From Moringa oleifera (lineage: Eukaryota > Streptophyta > Magnoliopsida > Brassicales > Moringaceae), in contig JAJFZO010000896.1 in the NCBI GenBank assembly GCA_021397835.1, forward strand, positions 3,078,501-3,142,500: a stretch of DNA of 64,000 bases, in the 5' to 3' direction. Shown piece by piece: positions 34,663 to 47,907 of this stretch. Position numbers and translations under genes: made by a program. The number at the start of each line of letters is the position of its first letter. Position 1 is the stretch's first letter. The notes below the pieces were generated by a model. That model saw nothing but the letters and a program-made list of their open reading frames with translations, ran no database searches and was not told the DNA's origin.

Positions 34663-34670
34663 TTATAAAT
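34663..34670 (+). promoter_or_regulatory. TATA-like box before the CACTA-C transposase
   Basis: 'gcttataaattgaaaccctaa' directly follows the minisatellite and precedes a T/C-rich leader. It is a plausible TATA element for the TNP2 gene 1.8 kb downstream, with a long leader intron between. Confidence 0.4.
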
Positions 34671-36484
34671 TGAAACCCTAATTTTTTTTTTCTTTCACGT
34701 AAGTACCGTTTCCTTTCCCCCCATTTCTATTGTTGTCTCAGCTTTTAGCTTCTTAAACTTTTTCCTTTTTGCTCGCTCCTTTTCTCCTCTAACTTTATTG
34801 TTGTCTCTACATCTATTTATACACAAGATTCTTAAATTTTTCATTTCACCAACGAGCGGCACTATCTTTCCCCCATTTACCTTACTATCTTAGAGCCAAG
34901 TCTTTAGCACTCTCTCCCTGCCTACCGTCTTGGTGTATGCCATTTTTTTCTCTATTTTCTCCACTATGAATTGCCATATTCTCTTTTTTTTTTTACTTGA
35001 TAATTCGGGCAGTGAATTGTCAAAATTATTGATGATGATATTGATGATTAGAAAATCTTGTATAGGAGTATTATGATTAGAATTGGTAATTATAGAAATA
35101 TTTTAGATTTTAAATAAATTTTTTAGTTATTTATTTTTTGTTTTAATAAATTTAATTTATGGTATATTATAGGTAATTGTTGAATTTGATTGTAATTTAA
35201 GATAAATATTTTAATTAGATTTTTATGAAATTTAAATTAGTTAGATATTTATTAAATTTTATAATTATTAATTTTATTTGTTAATAAATTTAGTTTATGT
35301 TAGATTATTTAGAAAATAATCTAATTTATTTGTAATATAAGATAAATAATTTAATTAGAGTTTTATGAAATTTAAATTAGTTAGGTATTAATTAAATTCT
35401 ATAATTGTTAATTTTATAGGTTAATTAAAAATTTTGTTTATATTAAATTAGATAGATAATAGTTTTATTAGAATATAATTTGAGATAAATAATTTAATTA
35501 GATTTTTATGTAATTTGAATTAGTTAGATGTTAATTAAATTTTGTAATTATTAATTTTATTTGTTAATAAAATTAGTTAATTTGTTATTGATTACATAGA
35601 TAAATTTAATTACATTGTAATTTTATCACATAAATAATTTAATTAATTAGACTTTTATGAAAATTAATTTACTTAGATGTTGATTAAATTTTGGAGTTGT
35701 TAATTTTATTTTTTCAAATAAATTTAGTTTACGTTATTTACATATTTACATTTGGATGATTATTACTAATGTTAAGAAAATTTATGTATATGTTGATTAA
35801 TTAAATTATCGATTATATGATAATCATAAAGTGTGTTAACAAAGTTAAACTTCATACATATTCTTTAAATATACCATTTAAGAAGTATTAATGAACATTT
35901 ATTGTCGGTCACGTGTTTGTACTTACATCAAAATAAATTGTTCAACAATAAATTTTAAATTGTCTAAATCGGATAGTTTAGAAATGTAACATTTACGTTC
36001 GACACATGTGTAAATTGTTATTCATTTTATTTTTTAAAACTTTTGTGTAGTATCTCCCTTATTTTTCGGATACATAGTAATGGATATGAGCGTGTGCTTC
36101 AATGAAAAATACTAATTCATGTCTATACATGTAATGTTCTTGGAGAACTATGTAGAAATGATGCTGAAATTTTTACAAAATGAGTTGAACAATCAGTTAC
36201 TATATTGTGCTTTACATAAGTGTACATTTCTGAATAATATAGGACCACTTACCTTTAAAGTTTAGATGGCATGCATAAAATGTTAAACAAGTTGTATTTT
36301 AAGTCACTTGTATTTTATGTATCCTCGAAATTGTTTGATAATTATTTTATATTATAATAAGTTTTTAAATTATTGAAATTTTCAGGAGGCAAGTTGTTGG
36401 AAACTAGTTTAATTAGAACTACTTGAAAAATTAAAAAAAAAATGAGTACATTAGATTGCTAATGGATGTACTTCAAACTTATAG

Positions 36485-38700
36485 ACGGATTCTTAAATTA
36501 GGAATTTTTAGATGTTATGGAACATTTTGTTCAGTTTTCTTATAGTCAACCGACATTCATGGATGAAAATAAGATACGGTGTCCATGTAATCATAGAAAG
36601 TGTCAAAACTGTCGTTATGAAACTATTTATGTGGTTAGATATCATTTAGCTAAATATGATTTCATATTGGGATATTATGTTTGAAATTGTCATGGGAAAA
36701 ATGATGAGAGTAATAATAATGGAGCAACTGAATATTATGTCGAGGAAAGATCTATCACTATGCATAAAGTTAATACATACTAAACATTGATAATGGATGC
36801 CCCACTGGTCCAAAATTTAATCCAAAACATACGGAGAAATCCCCTAATCTAAACGTTCAACATTTTTATAACATGTTGAACGCCGCTAATCAATAATTAT
36901 AGGATGGGTGTCAAAATCATTCACAATTATCTACTGTTGCTAGAATGTTTGAACATAAAGTCAAAACATCATATTTCGAAAAAAATGCTATGATGATATT
37001 TGCCAATTAATGAAAGAGATGATGCGTGTCGGTAATCTTATGACTAAGAAATTTTATAATATCAAAAAATACAGGCAAGATATAGAGTTATTAGTTAAAA
37101 AGATTCACTCTTGTAACAACGAGTGCTTGATATACTGGGTTGAAGATAATGAACTAAGTTCTTGTAAGTTCTGCAATCATCCGTGGTATAAAAGATAAAG
37201 ACGAGAATTTGATAAATAAAAAACACTTGTTCCATCTAAGAAGATGTATTATTTTCCTTTCAGTCCACAATTACAGAGATTATATGCATCGAAAACCACA
37301 GCTAAAAACATGAGATGGCATGCCAAACACGACATTGAAGGTGGTGTAATGCGTCATTGCTTTGACTCTCGTACTTGGATGCATTTTAATCAATTGTATC
37401 CATCTTTTGATGCTAAATGTAGGAACGTCAGAATAGGTTTGAGTACTAATGGATTTCAACCGTTTGGTTAGTCAGGCCAATAGTATTTTTATGGTTGGTA
37501 ATAGTCATACCATATAACTTACCTTTGTGGATGTGCATGAAAGAGGAGTACATGTTCCTAATTATAACCATTCCTAGACCAACCAATCCAAAAGATAAAT
37601 TAAATGTTTATTTGCGGCCTTTAATAGCAGAGTTATAAATGTTATGGGAGGTTGGGGTGCCCACGTATGATATCTCCTGTAAACAAAATTTTATCATGAA
37701 AGTTGCTCTAATGTGGACCATTATTGACTTTCCTACCTACTCGGTGTTGTCTAGATGGAGTACAGCATAAAGACTGGCTTGTCTTTACTGTGGAGAAGAT
37801 TCAGATGCATTTACCTTTTCTAAAGGATGGAAGCAATCTTGATTTGATAACCATTATAAGTTTTTACTAGAAGATTATCCATTTCGCAGGAATAAAATTG
37901 CATTCATTAAGAATACAATAGTGAGAAGAGTAGCTTTACCTATTAAATTAGGGTATGAATACATGATATAGATCAATTAAGGCTAAGAAAAGTTACAGAA
38001 ATAGGATATGATTAAATAAATGGTCCTTTTTGCAAGACATGCGGTTGGAGGAAATGAAGCATATTTTGATATTTATGTTATTGGTGCAGCAACTTAATAC
38101 GACATAATCTTGATGTCATGCACATAATGAAAAATGTGTTCGATAATGTGTTTAACATAGTCATGAATGTAAAAGGAAAGAAAAAAGATAATACAAAGTC
38201 AAGGGAAGACTTGAAGGCATTTTGCGAACACCCTGAGTTAGCAAAAAATATGACCACTGGAAAACACCCTAAGCTTGTTATAGTCTTGACAAAGCTAGTA
38301 GAAAAGCATTGTGTGAATGGGTGAAGAATCCGAGATTTTCTAGTGGATATATATCAAGCATGGCAAGGTGTGTGGATATGACGAAATAAAAGCTATTTGG
38401 GATGAAAAGTCATGACTGTCATGTTTTCATGTAACAATTACTACCCATCGCATTTCATGAGTTATTGGCTACTAATGTGCGACACGCACTAATAGAGTTG
38501 AGTCTTTTTTTAAAGAACTTACATTGACTACCATTCGAGGAGCGACTTGAGAATAAACTCAAGCATATATTTCCTCCAAGCTTTTTTGACTCGATGGAAC
38601 ATCTTCCTATGTACTTAACTTATGAAGCAAAGATAGCTGGTCCAGTATAGTATCGATGGATGTATCTATTTGAAAGGTACCAATCTGAACTTGATGTAAT
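36485..38700 (+). pseudogene. CACTA-C TNP2 transposase
   Basis: The order of family segments is kept. Transpos_assoc: FLDVMEHFVQFSY, IRCPCNHRKCQN, VVRYHLAKYDFILGYYV (36500-36680). Then NECLIYWVEDNELSSCKFC (37120-37180) and Transposase_21: MYYFPFSPQLQRLYASK, MRWHAKHDIEGGVMRH, NVRIGLSTNGFQPFG (37244-37470). Decayed core follows, then a mobile segment MHIMKNVFDNVFNIVMNVK (38118) and a DUF4218 remnant near 38560-38680. Many stops and shifts are present. No later gene of the element is visible before 38.8 kb. Confidence 0.78.
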
Positions 38701-38999
38701 TAATATATGTCATTATAAATGTTAATTATTTTCATTCTTAATTATCATCATCGATACAATAAGCATTGAATTGAAAGCAAAAGTTCCACCTTTTCTAACT
38801 GCATTGCTAAACCTTGAATTTTTCTATCCTTAGAATCGTACTATGTTGTACTTATATAATATTCCAATTTCCTTACACACTCTTTAGATTGATCTTTCTC
38901 TATTGTGAGGGTGGCTATTGCCTACTCTTAGATAGAGCTTTCACATTGTAATGGCTTCCAACTTTTGTTATAAAACAAAATTCCAAGATTTCAAATCTT

Positions 39000-39400
39000 T
39001 AATCAACTATTGGTCTCTATCTCTTTATGCTTTTCTATTTGTAATATGCCTGAAGATTTGTTGTACTTATCAGCAAGTATAGCCACACCAATATTGGCCT
39101 TCAACACTTCATGAAGGAAGGTGAAGTTGCTAATGAGTCAGCCGCTAATGTCATCAATGAAGTCCATACCTATGGAGCTAAAACTGAGAGGGTGAAGAGT
39201 CTCTTTGCAAATACTACAAGAGAGGTAGACAAGAAAAGGTTGAAGCTGGCCTAAGTGGAGGCCAACGATAAAGTTAGGATAAGGCATGGAAAAATTGAGA
39301 TTATCGTGCAACATTTGGAATAGAAAAAAGTAGCTTTAGAGGAAGCTTGATCTCATGCTGTAGACGAATTTTGGATGACGTATACATATCGAGCCAAGAT
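39000..39400 (+). pseudogene. Transposase_28-like ORF fragment, copy 2
   Basis: About 350 bp aligns with 31920-32250: 'cacttcatgaagga..gctgaagtt', 'gagagggtgaagagtctctttgcaaat', 'agaggtagacaagaaaaggttgaag'. It covers the coiled-coil part only and has at least one stop (LA-stop-VEANDK). It sits between CACTA-C and CACTA-D. Confidence 0.65.
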
Positions 39401-40385
39401 CAAAGAGCAAGCTTTTAGACTCTATTAACTGATCAGGAGGAAGACTATGCAGAACATTTAGGATTAAGATTATTTATTCCTTGAGTGATTGAAGGGAAAG
39501 AAAAACAGGAGGAGCCTTCATTTCAGAGACCTCAACTTGGAACCGGAATGAAACAACCTGAATTACACCTCTAATTTGAGAACCTAGTGAAAAGATGTCA
39601 TTTCTATGTAGGTTACAGACAGGTTACCAGACAGGTCATCAGACAGGTTACCAGATTACCAGACAGGATGCCATATCCATGTAGGTTCAGCAGAGTTGCT
39701 TGTCAATGGTTAACTCTTCAATCGTACTTCCCTGGTTTAACTGATTAAAGCCTTCAATTTCTGAACATTTGTTGGGTAACATAGCAGACCAAGTAGCCCT
39801 TAGATGCCGTTTGCAGCAATAACAACTGAATTTTTGACCTCATCAGTTGGATGAAAGACTGAATGAACTTCAAAACCTTGAAGATCACAAGGATCAATGA
39901 CAGAATACAAAAATAACAGCAAAAATGCTCCAGGGGTCAGGAGCAGATAATTAGTCAAATGATCTAAGCCTTCTCTTCCTCCTCCATGCCCACCAGAGCA
40001 AACAAATGGAGGAATTGGCGTCAAAAGCCAATTGCCACTGCTTCTTGTAGCACCAATGGTTGCTTATAGCTGCAGCAAGGGGTGCTGCTGCTGTTGCTGC
40101 AAGAAGCAGCAGCAATGCATGGGTTACAGCAGCAGTCGTTGCTGTTGCTTCTTGCAGCAACATACTCTTGGACAAAATTCAGCACATGAGAACTTGCGTT
40201 GAAGACCAAAGAATGTGAACCTTCAACACCAGTTATGGAATAACTGTTGTTGAAGGATATGCTACCTTGCTTTTTAAGGTTGGGGATCTAAATTTTTTTC
40301 CAGAGCCCGCAATAACATCCCGCGAAATTTTTTCACTCTAGGTCAGAATTCTCCTCTCCACACACTGTCCAGAAGTAGTTGCACA
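39400..40385. other. Unassigned sequence left of CACTA-D
   Basis: The stretch contains a small tandem repeat of 'ttacagacagg'/'taccagacagg' (39612-39668) and a Ala/Ser/Cys-coding, GCAGCA-rich stretch at 40060-40165 that is open on the minus strand (39951-40209). No recognisable protein is encoded. The left end of CACTA-D should lie here or further left, but no CACTA terminus matching its right end was found. Confidence 0.4.
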
Positions 40386-40806
40386 GCCAGCCATCCATTC
40401 TCCGACCATTCTTCTGTCTGCAGCCCATCTAGAACCAGCTAGGGTAGCTGCTGGCAGCCTTTCCAGCACTCTCTGTTTTGGTCTCTGTCCACACAGCCAG
40501 CCATTCTCCGGCCATTCCCCTATTTGTTGTTTGTCCAAAACCAGCTGGGGTAGCTGCTGGCAGCCTTTCCAGCACTTTCTGTTTTGGTCTATGTTCATAC
40601 AACCAGCCATTCTCCGGCCATTCCCCTATCTGCTGTTCGTCCAGAACCAGCTGGGGTAGCTACTGGCAGCCTTTCCGGCACTCTCTGTTTTGGTCTCTGT
40701 CCATACAACAGCCATTCTCCGGCCATTCCCCTGTCTGCTGTTCGTCCAGAACCAACTGGAGTAGCTATTGGCAACCTTTCCGGCCATTTCTTTGTTCTCT
40801 GTTCAG
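40386..40806 (+). repeat. Four tandem 105-108-bp GC-rich repeats
   Basis: Units start with 'cagccattctccggccatt' at about 40389, 40498, 40604 and 40709 and carry 'aaccagctggggtagctgctggcag' (pieces conserved with few changes). The array ends at ...ctctgttcag|gtagat, a good splice donor, and the next acceptor (tttcag at about 41232) leads into the TNP2 start. It is therefore probably a transcribed 5' UTR exon. Open frames through the array are by-products. Confidence 0.85.
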
Positions 40807-41234
40807 GTAGATAAATTTTTATTTTGAGAAGTTTTTGTTTAATTGTGTTAGGTGAATTGTTATTAATTGATGAAATTTTAGTTTGTTTCATTAGTATATT
40901 TTGATGAACATATTTGGTATGAATGGATATATTTATTATTTCATAATTACTAAGATTTTTAGATTAATTGATAAATTAAAAATGTCAATTAGATGACTTC
41001 ATATTTTGATAAATTAATTATGTATTAGGTGTAGATGAATTTATGGTTGAATTAGTTTTTTTATATAAGATTAATTGGTATATTTTATTAAATTTAATTA
41101 GATTGATTTCATTGTTAACATAAATTAATATATTTAGTTAAAATTTAAATAGATAATTAATTAGATTATGCTGTTCAAAATAGTATATTGGATGCTTGAA
41201 AAGTAAATAATTAAATGTCTTTTAAATTTCAGAA

Positions 41235-44200
41235 TAGATAAAACTTGGATGTTTGCTGATAGAAGATCAGAGGCATATGATGTAGGGGTGAATAACTTTT
41301 TAGATTATGCTGTTCAGAATAGTGATAACCCTGAATTAGTTCGGTGTCCATGTATTAAATGTGGCAACATGAAGCGTCATACCCCATATGAGATACGGAA
41401 TCATATATATATGGAGTTGATAGTAGCTATCAAAACTGGATATGGCATGGAGAAACCAATATTGTTGGGTCTTCTACTAGTAAGAATGCTAAAGTTGTTA
41501 GGGAGGTAGAACACATCGAAGAAGTTGATAACACTGTAGAAATGGTACAAGAGGCATTTGCAGAGTATGATAGTAATCCTAACCACTTTGAAAGATTACT
41601 TTGTGATGCTGAGAAACCTTTGTACTCTGGATCAGTGAAGTTTACTAAATTATCTGCTCTAGTTAAATTGTACAATTTGAAGGCAAAATATGGTTGGTCC
41701 AATCAAAGCTTCAGTGATCTTTTAAATTTGATTGCCGACATTTTGCCTGATAATAATGAAATGCCTGCATCCATGTATGATGCCAAGAAAACATTGAATG
41801 CATTAGGGATGGAGTATCAAAAGATTCACGCCTGTCCAAATGATTGCATATTATATCGGAAGGAGTTTTAGGATGATATTCAATGTCCAACTTGTGGACT
41901 TTCAAGATGAAAAGTAATGAAAAACGGTAACAAAATAAAGACTGGTGTGCCTGCTAAGGTGTTATGGTATTTTCCACCAATACCAAGATTTAGAAGAATG
42001 TTCAAAAGTTCTGAAATATCAAAACACCTTACATGGCATTCAAATAAAAGGAAAATTGATGGTCAGTTGAGGCATCCATCGGATACACCATCATGGAAAT
42101 TGGTTGACTACATGTGGCCAAAGTTTGCTTCAGAGCCAAGAAACTTAAGGCTTGCTATATCAGCAGATGGGATTAATCCGCATAGTACATTGAGTAGCTA
42201 GTTGTTGGCCGGTGATTATGGTGAACTATAATTTACCGCCATGGTTAACAATGAAGAGAAAGTTCATGATGTTAATGTTACTAATATCAGATCCTAAACA
42301 ACCTGGTAATGATATCGATGTCTATTTGGCTCCACTTATAGAAGACTTAAAAATGTTATGAGACACAGGTGTAAAAGTACATGATGCGTACCGTAATGAG
42401 TCATTCAACTTGAAAGCTATTTTGTTATGGACAATCAATGATTTTCCTGCATATGATAATTTATCTGGTTGCATTGTTAAAGGGTATTATGCTTGTCCTA
42501 TCTGTTCTGAGAACACCCAAGCTAGTCACTCAAAATATAGTAAAAAGATGTCATATGTTAGACACAGGAGATTCTTACCACGGCATTATCCTTACCGCAG
42601 ACAGAAAAAGGCCTTCAATGGTGAACAAGAATTCAGAATTGCTCCCCAACCATTAAGCAGTGAAGAAGTCTTTCACAAAGTTCAATGTTTAGTAAATTCA
42701 TGGGAAAAGTCGATAAACGAAGTACAATGGGTAAAGAAGATGTTGTTATATAGTGCTAGAAAAAGAGGTCGATTTTCTTTGATTTATCATATTGGAAGTC
42801 CATGCATATCAGACATATTTTAGATGTCATGAACATTGAAAAGAATATTTGTGATAGTCTTCTTGGGACATTGCTTGATATTTCAGGGAAATCTAAAGAT
42901 GGATTAGCTTCAAGAATGAATTTGAAAGACATGGGGTTAAGGTATAAGTTGGAACCACAAGTTCGCGGTAATCGTACATTTCTACCACCTGCATGCTACA
43001 CTTTATCTAAAGAAGAAAAAAAATATTATGTAAAGTTTTTAGTGAGATTAAGGTCTCGGATGGGTATTCTTCGAACATCAAAAATCTAGTATCCATGGAC
43101 GACTTGAAACTATATGGGTTGAAGTTGCATGATTGTCACATCCTAATGCAACAACTTTTACCTATTGCTTTACGAGGTGTACTACCCAAACATGTTAGAT
43201 ATGCTCTCATCAGACTTTGCATGTTCTTCAATTTGTTATGCCAAAAGGTGGTGGACGTGTCAAAGTTAGATGAAATTCAAAATGAACTTGTCACAACACT
43301 TTGTTTGCTTGAGAAGTACTTTCCTCCCAACTTTTTTGATATTATGGTCCACCTCACAATTTATCTTATTAGAGAAGTAAAATTATGTTGTCCCATGTAT
43401 TTACGATGGATGTACCCATTTGAAAGATACATGAAAGTGTTAAAGGGTTATGTTCGAAATCGTAATAGACCTGAGGGTAGTATTACTGAGTCGTACATTG
43501 TAGAAGAGGCATTAGAATTCTACGTTGACTATTTATCTAGTATGAATATTATTGGAATTCCCCCACGAAAGAATGTACTTGGTCATTCAACTCGGAATGG
43601 AAAAGCTCTAACTAGTGAAAATGTTGAGAAAGCTGATAATGTCCTCCTTCATCAAGCGCCCTTATATGTTTTGATGAATACGAGTGAAGTTCAACCATAT
43701 ATAAGGTAATTAAATTTTATGACTCATAGTTTATTATTATATGAAATAATATTTGAATTATTGTTTGATAATTTATTCTTAACATGTAGTGAGCACTTAA
43801 ATCAATTAAGGGTAGATAATTCTATCAAGTCAAAATGATTTAAATGGTTACATGATGAACAAAATCGAACCTTAAGTAATTGGTTACGCATACGGGTAAG
43901 AATACTTATTGTTGTGTAGACATTAAATTTATTTTTAATATGGTTTATCTAATATATGTTATGATACAGATTGAGAATGAACTTTTATCATCCAATCATA
44001 ATGTCTCATCAACACTACGATGGCTTGCCTATGGTCCTTGATCCACAATAATCAAGTATCCTGGATATATCATCAACGGTTGTCGCTTTTACACAAAACA
44101 ACGAGATAACTCAAGGATCCATTAAAATAGTGGTGTCACTCTAGTTGCCAACACCATGCAAATCTCCAGTGCTAAGGATAAAAATCCAATATATGGTGAT

Positions 44201-44575
44201 TTATCATTCTATGGAGTTATACAAGAAATATGGGAACTAGATTATACAACTTTCAGAGTTCTAGTTTTCAAATGTGATTGGATTGAGAATAGTGGCGGTG
44301 TTAAAGTTGATGATCTAAGAGTTGTGCTAGTTGATCTCAATCGGATTGGATATAGGAATGATCAGTTTATATTGGCTTCACAAGCAAGACAAATATTTTA
44401 CATTGAAGATTCAATTGATGCCAAATGGTCTGTAGTATTGTCAACACTTCCACAAGACTATGATGAAGATGATGATTTATGCGATATTAACATGGAGCAC
44501 ATGTCTTTTTGTAATAATTTGCCACCCGCTGATTTATTTGACCAAATGGATGAGCATCGTCTTGTGTGTGCTTGA
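41235..44575 (+). pseudogene. CACTA-D TNP2 transposase
   Basis: The expected start after the acceptor tttcag|A is ATA instead of ATG (IDKTWMFADRR), so initiation is lost or uses an alternative. Domains in order: Transpos_assoc (RCPCIKCGNMKRH, about 41335-41400), linker (ALGMEYQKIHACPNDC, to 41871), Transposase_21 (FPPIPRFRRMF, ISADGINPH, LWTINDFPAYDNLSG, 41917-42835), a DUF4218 region (MDDLKLYGLKLHDCHILM ... LPKHVRYALIRLCMFF, 43095-43709, a clean 204-codon frame) and DUF4216 (IQEIWELDYTTFRVLVFKCDW, 44156-44575). Breaks include a shift near 41400, stops at EF-stop-DD (Gln) and SR-stop-KV (Trp), and a shift near 42200. The C-terminal halves are well preserved. Cut-and-paste transposase of this family, inactive here. 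Confidence 0.85.
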
Positions 44576-44749
44576 GACAATGATGAAGGATTGTGGGTTT
44601 GAGTATTTTTTAAGGTAGTAATCAATTGCCTCATGTGTCAAAGTTATTGTGTTTTTTTATAATTTTATTTTATTTTTATAATTTTATCATGTTATATCAT
44701 ATTTTGCATATATGATGCTAACCATATTTTGTTATTGTTCATAGATTTG

Positions 44750-47700
44750 ATGGATCCTTCTGAACACTCAAGTAAAGGCTCTCAAGGGCCTAAAAAATGA
44801 GGTATCACCAATATGCCTAAGATAATTAAGAGTCATGCTTCCGGAGTTAAGCTCACGATCGAGGTAAATGATAAAGGTCAACCAATTGAGAGGAATGGCA
44901 TCCAATTCAATAGCTATATTGGGGTGGTGGTACGTAATACGGTGCCTATAAATATCATGAATTGGCACTCAATAAGCATTGAAATGAAAAAAAAGATTTG
45001 GGAGACAATATTGGTAAGTTAAATGAAACACAATGTGGTATTGCTTTTCAATTAGTTTACTGCTAATTAATTTGATTTGCACCAATCCATCTTTTTTATA
45101 ATATGTTGTAGGAGACGTATGATATTGATGCGAGCATGAAGAGGTACGTACTTTAGTCTGCTGCAAACAAATGGAGGAACTTCAAGACCAATCTTACATA
45201 AAAGCACATATTCCCTCACATTAATGACTTGGAATTTTTATCATTTCCACCTGAAGAATATAGCAGTGTTATTGATGTTGGGGTGTGGTAGGAATTTGTG
45301 AACTCTCGTATAACAGAAGAGTTTCAGGTATATATTTATAGTTAGTAAAGTTTTTTTATATATAATTTTCTCCAAATGTTGATGTGTATTGATCTTACAG
45401 GAAAAGAGACAAATAGTAAAAGAGAAAAGAAAGAAGAATGTGTATGATCATCGTCTATCTAGAAAGGGATTTGCAGGGCTGGAAAGTGAACTTGTAAGTT
45501 TTTTTTTCATTTATTATGTTTATAATTGATAATATATTCATTTGGTAGTACATTTTAAAATCTAACATGTTCACTCTTTATGTTAAAAAAAAAAGAAACA
45601 AGCATTGAGTAGCAATGCTCAAATTGATCGTGCCTTATTATGGAAGGCTTCACGACAAAATAAAAATGGAGAATATTGAATGATGCGAGCCGACTGTGTG
45701 GGGAAAGAATTGTAAGTGTAGTTGAACTTTTTTCTAGCATTTATAGTAATAAATTTCATGTTTATTAATTAATTTTATTATAACATTGTAGGATGAGTTA
45801 ATGACACAGAGCACACAGGGTAAATTTACAAATTTCGGTCCAGAAGATGTACTGATGAAAGCTCTTGGTACACCTGAGCACGCCGGACGAATTAGAGGTC
45901 AAGGATCTGGGGTAACTATCACATCTTATTTTGGGAAGCCCAAAAAGTTGAATGTCCCTCAAGGTATGCAATTAGATCAACAGCAATTGGCAGAGATGAT
46001 AAGGTGGTTTACAGAGCATAAAGAGGTTTTGACAAACATTGTTGCGAACAAAAATAATGATGTCCAGCAAGAAAAATCTACAATGCAATTTCGTTCAAGT
46101 ATAGGTAGCAATAATATAACTGGGTTATTGGAGGAAGAAGAATATCCAATACCTCAATCACCTATGCCAATCACACCACCAGCACCTGCACCTACAGTGG
46201 CACCATACGACAACAAAGTATGTTACATGTTATTCATAGTAAATGTGATATTAATAATATTACGAACGTAACTTCTGTTTTTTTTTTGGATCATTACAAT
46301 GTGAGTCATGCCATATGTTCATCAAGTCATCAGACTACATAGTAGCAAGTGAGATTATCTTCATGGATCATACTCCTAATCAGATCATCCACGGGCGTCC
46401 ATTATTTTCTGGTGATGTTCGGATGACAGTGGATGTAGCTATTCATGGTGATGCACCGTTGCCTCGTCCTAACCCAGACGGTAGATTGACAAATGTTTTT
46501 TCTACACTTGGTTCAGTTGTTGCTTGGCCTCGAGATTGGGTCATTGTTGGTACACATGAGGTAATGTTTTTGGTAATATATTTTATAAAGTCAACCTATT
46601 AATGTCAACTAAGTTTGCAAACTTTTTTCAGCTATCGACTATAAAGCAACAAGGTTGCCAGTTAAGAAAGCACTAACATTGACAAAACCACAATCATCAC
46701 AACAAGTATCTTCCGTTGGGCTACCACAAGGATTACAGAAGATGTATAATTATGTGAATAAGGTGATGGCACTTGATGAAGCAATACACATACCTTTTAC
46801 TGAAGTCTTTGCTTCTGATGGACATATATTTGTGGCTCGAGAAGATATCACGCAATTTTGTCACACGGAAGAGCTAAGTGTCACCATTATTCAGGTTTAC
46901 ATTGTGTACGTATGTCTTTTGAATTTTTATTTGGTTATTATTATTTGGCTACATCATATTTATATTTTTCTTACTCTTTACTATTTCAGTAAATTTTATA
47001 CAGATTTAGCTGCACTTGGCTTGAGAAAGTATTTTGTATTTGCTGATCTGTTAACATTGTCATATGGAATGTCTATAAGTATAGACACTCAAACTCGTCA
47101 CTTAGCCAATAGAATGATAGCTCCATGTGACGAAGGAGTAGTGATATTTCCTTGTAACTTGAGGTAAGTTATAATACTAATTAAAATTATTAATAGATTT
47201 GTTCAAAATATTTTTTACATTTATTTTTCATAATGTAGGCAGCACTGGTTATTGGTGATTGTCGAGCCTTGTAATTTTGTGTACAGTTTTTTTGATCCTT
47301 TGAATCATGGTTCTCGTCAAGAACTAGATCAACGTATGTCCACGTAAGTGAAAATATTTTCATTTATGTTAGTATATATTTTTTCTTACTCTTAATAATA
47401 TTGAATATTTTCATTTATGTTAGTATATATTTTTTCTTACTCTTAATAATATTGATTATTTTCTATTGGCAGTTCTTTTAAATTGTTTCAAGTTTTCAAA
47501 GAATCAAGCAATAAGTGCATTCCTAGGAGTATTCCTGCTAAGGTATGTATATTTAAACCTATATGTGATGTTAGTTTTATTTATTTTGCAAAATATAATA
47601 ATGATAAATTTTTAATGTAGTGTCCACATCAGTCTTCAAATACTGAGTGTGGATATTATATTATGAAATTTTTAAGGGACATCATTGATAAACGTGATAG

Positions 47701-47907
47701 AAATATCTCATATACAAAAATGGTAAGTTTTTAATCATGTGCTTATGTAAATACTTAAATAATTAATTGATGTGTTTATTAAAAATTTTAATTGGACTAA
47801 CTTTTTTTTTTGAAATATAGTTTGTGGACATAGATACTTACACCCAATCGGATATTGATGAAGTTAGAAAGGAGGTTGGACAATTTCTTTGGAGTGCCAT
47901 ATTATAA
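44750..47907 (+). pseudogene. CACTA-D second gene: Transposase_24 plus Ulp1 protease
   Basis: Exons have good splice sites: 44750-45013, 45112-45327, 45401-45493, about 45598-45710, 45792-46218, about 46330-46560, 46632-46894, 46990-47163, 47239-47343, 47473-47542, 47621-47722 and 47821-47907. The 5' half is Transposase_24 (RNGIQFNSYIGVVVRN; TPEHAGRIRGQGSGVTITS). It has a stop in exon 1 (KK-stop-G) and three in exon 2 at Gln/Arg positions. The 3' half is a C48/Ulp1-like cysteine protease: His in QHWLLVIVE (47243), Asp in FFDPLNHGS, Gln and Cys in CPHQSSNTECGYYIM (Cys codon 47648), ending FLWSAIL-stop. The last six exons contain no stop or shift. It could process SUMO-like modifiers if expressed from an internal promoter, which is speculative. 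Confidence 0.8.
47354..47455 (+). repeat. 51-bp tandem duplication in a protease intron
   Basis: Two nearly identical 51-bp units ('atattttcatttatgttag...cttaataatattga') lie head to tail in the intron between 47343 and 47473. Splice sites are not affected. Confidence 0.9.

Larger units (their letters stand above)
33236..38760 (+). mobile_element. CACTA-C: decayed TNP2-type CACTA
   Basis: At 33240-33500 short repeats of 'aatgacaga', 'agcgacaga' and 'tagcgat' look like a CACTA subterminal region. They are followed by a GC-rich minisatellite (33540-34560), a TATA-like promoter (34663), an AT-rich leader/intron stretch (34700-36450) and a broken TNP2 gene (36485-38700). No clear CACTA terminus or target duplication was found, so both ends are approximate. 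Its TNP2 belongs to a different subfamily from B and D (for example CPCNHRKCQN and LYASKTTAKNMRWH). Confidence 0.6.

Noticed and set aside
40338..40891. Open frames of 76-110 codons through the 105-bp repeats
   Set aside because: The frames follow the tandem repeat unit and occur on both strands; the region is better read as a transcribed leader exon.
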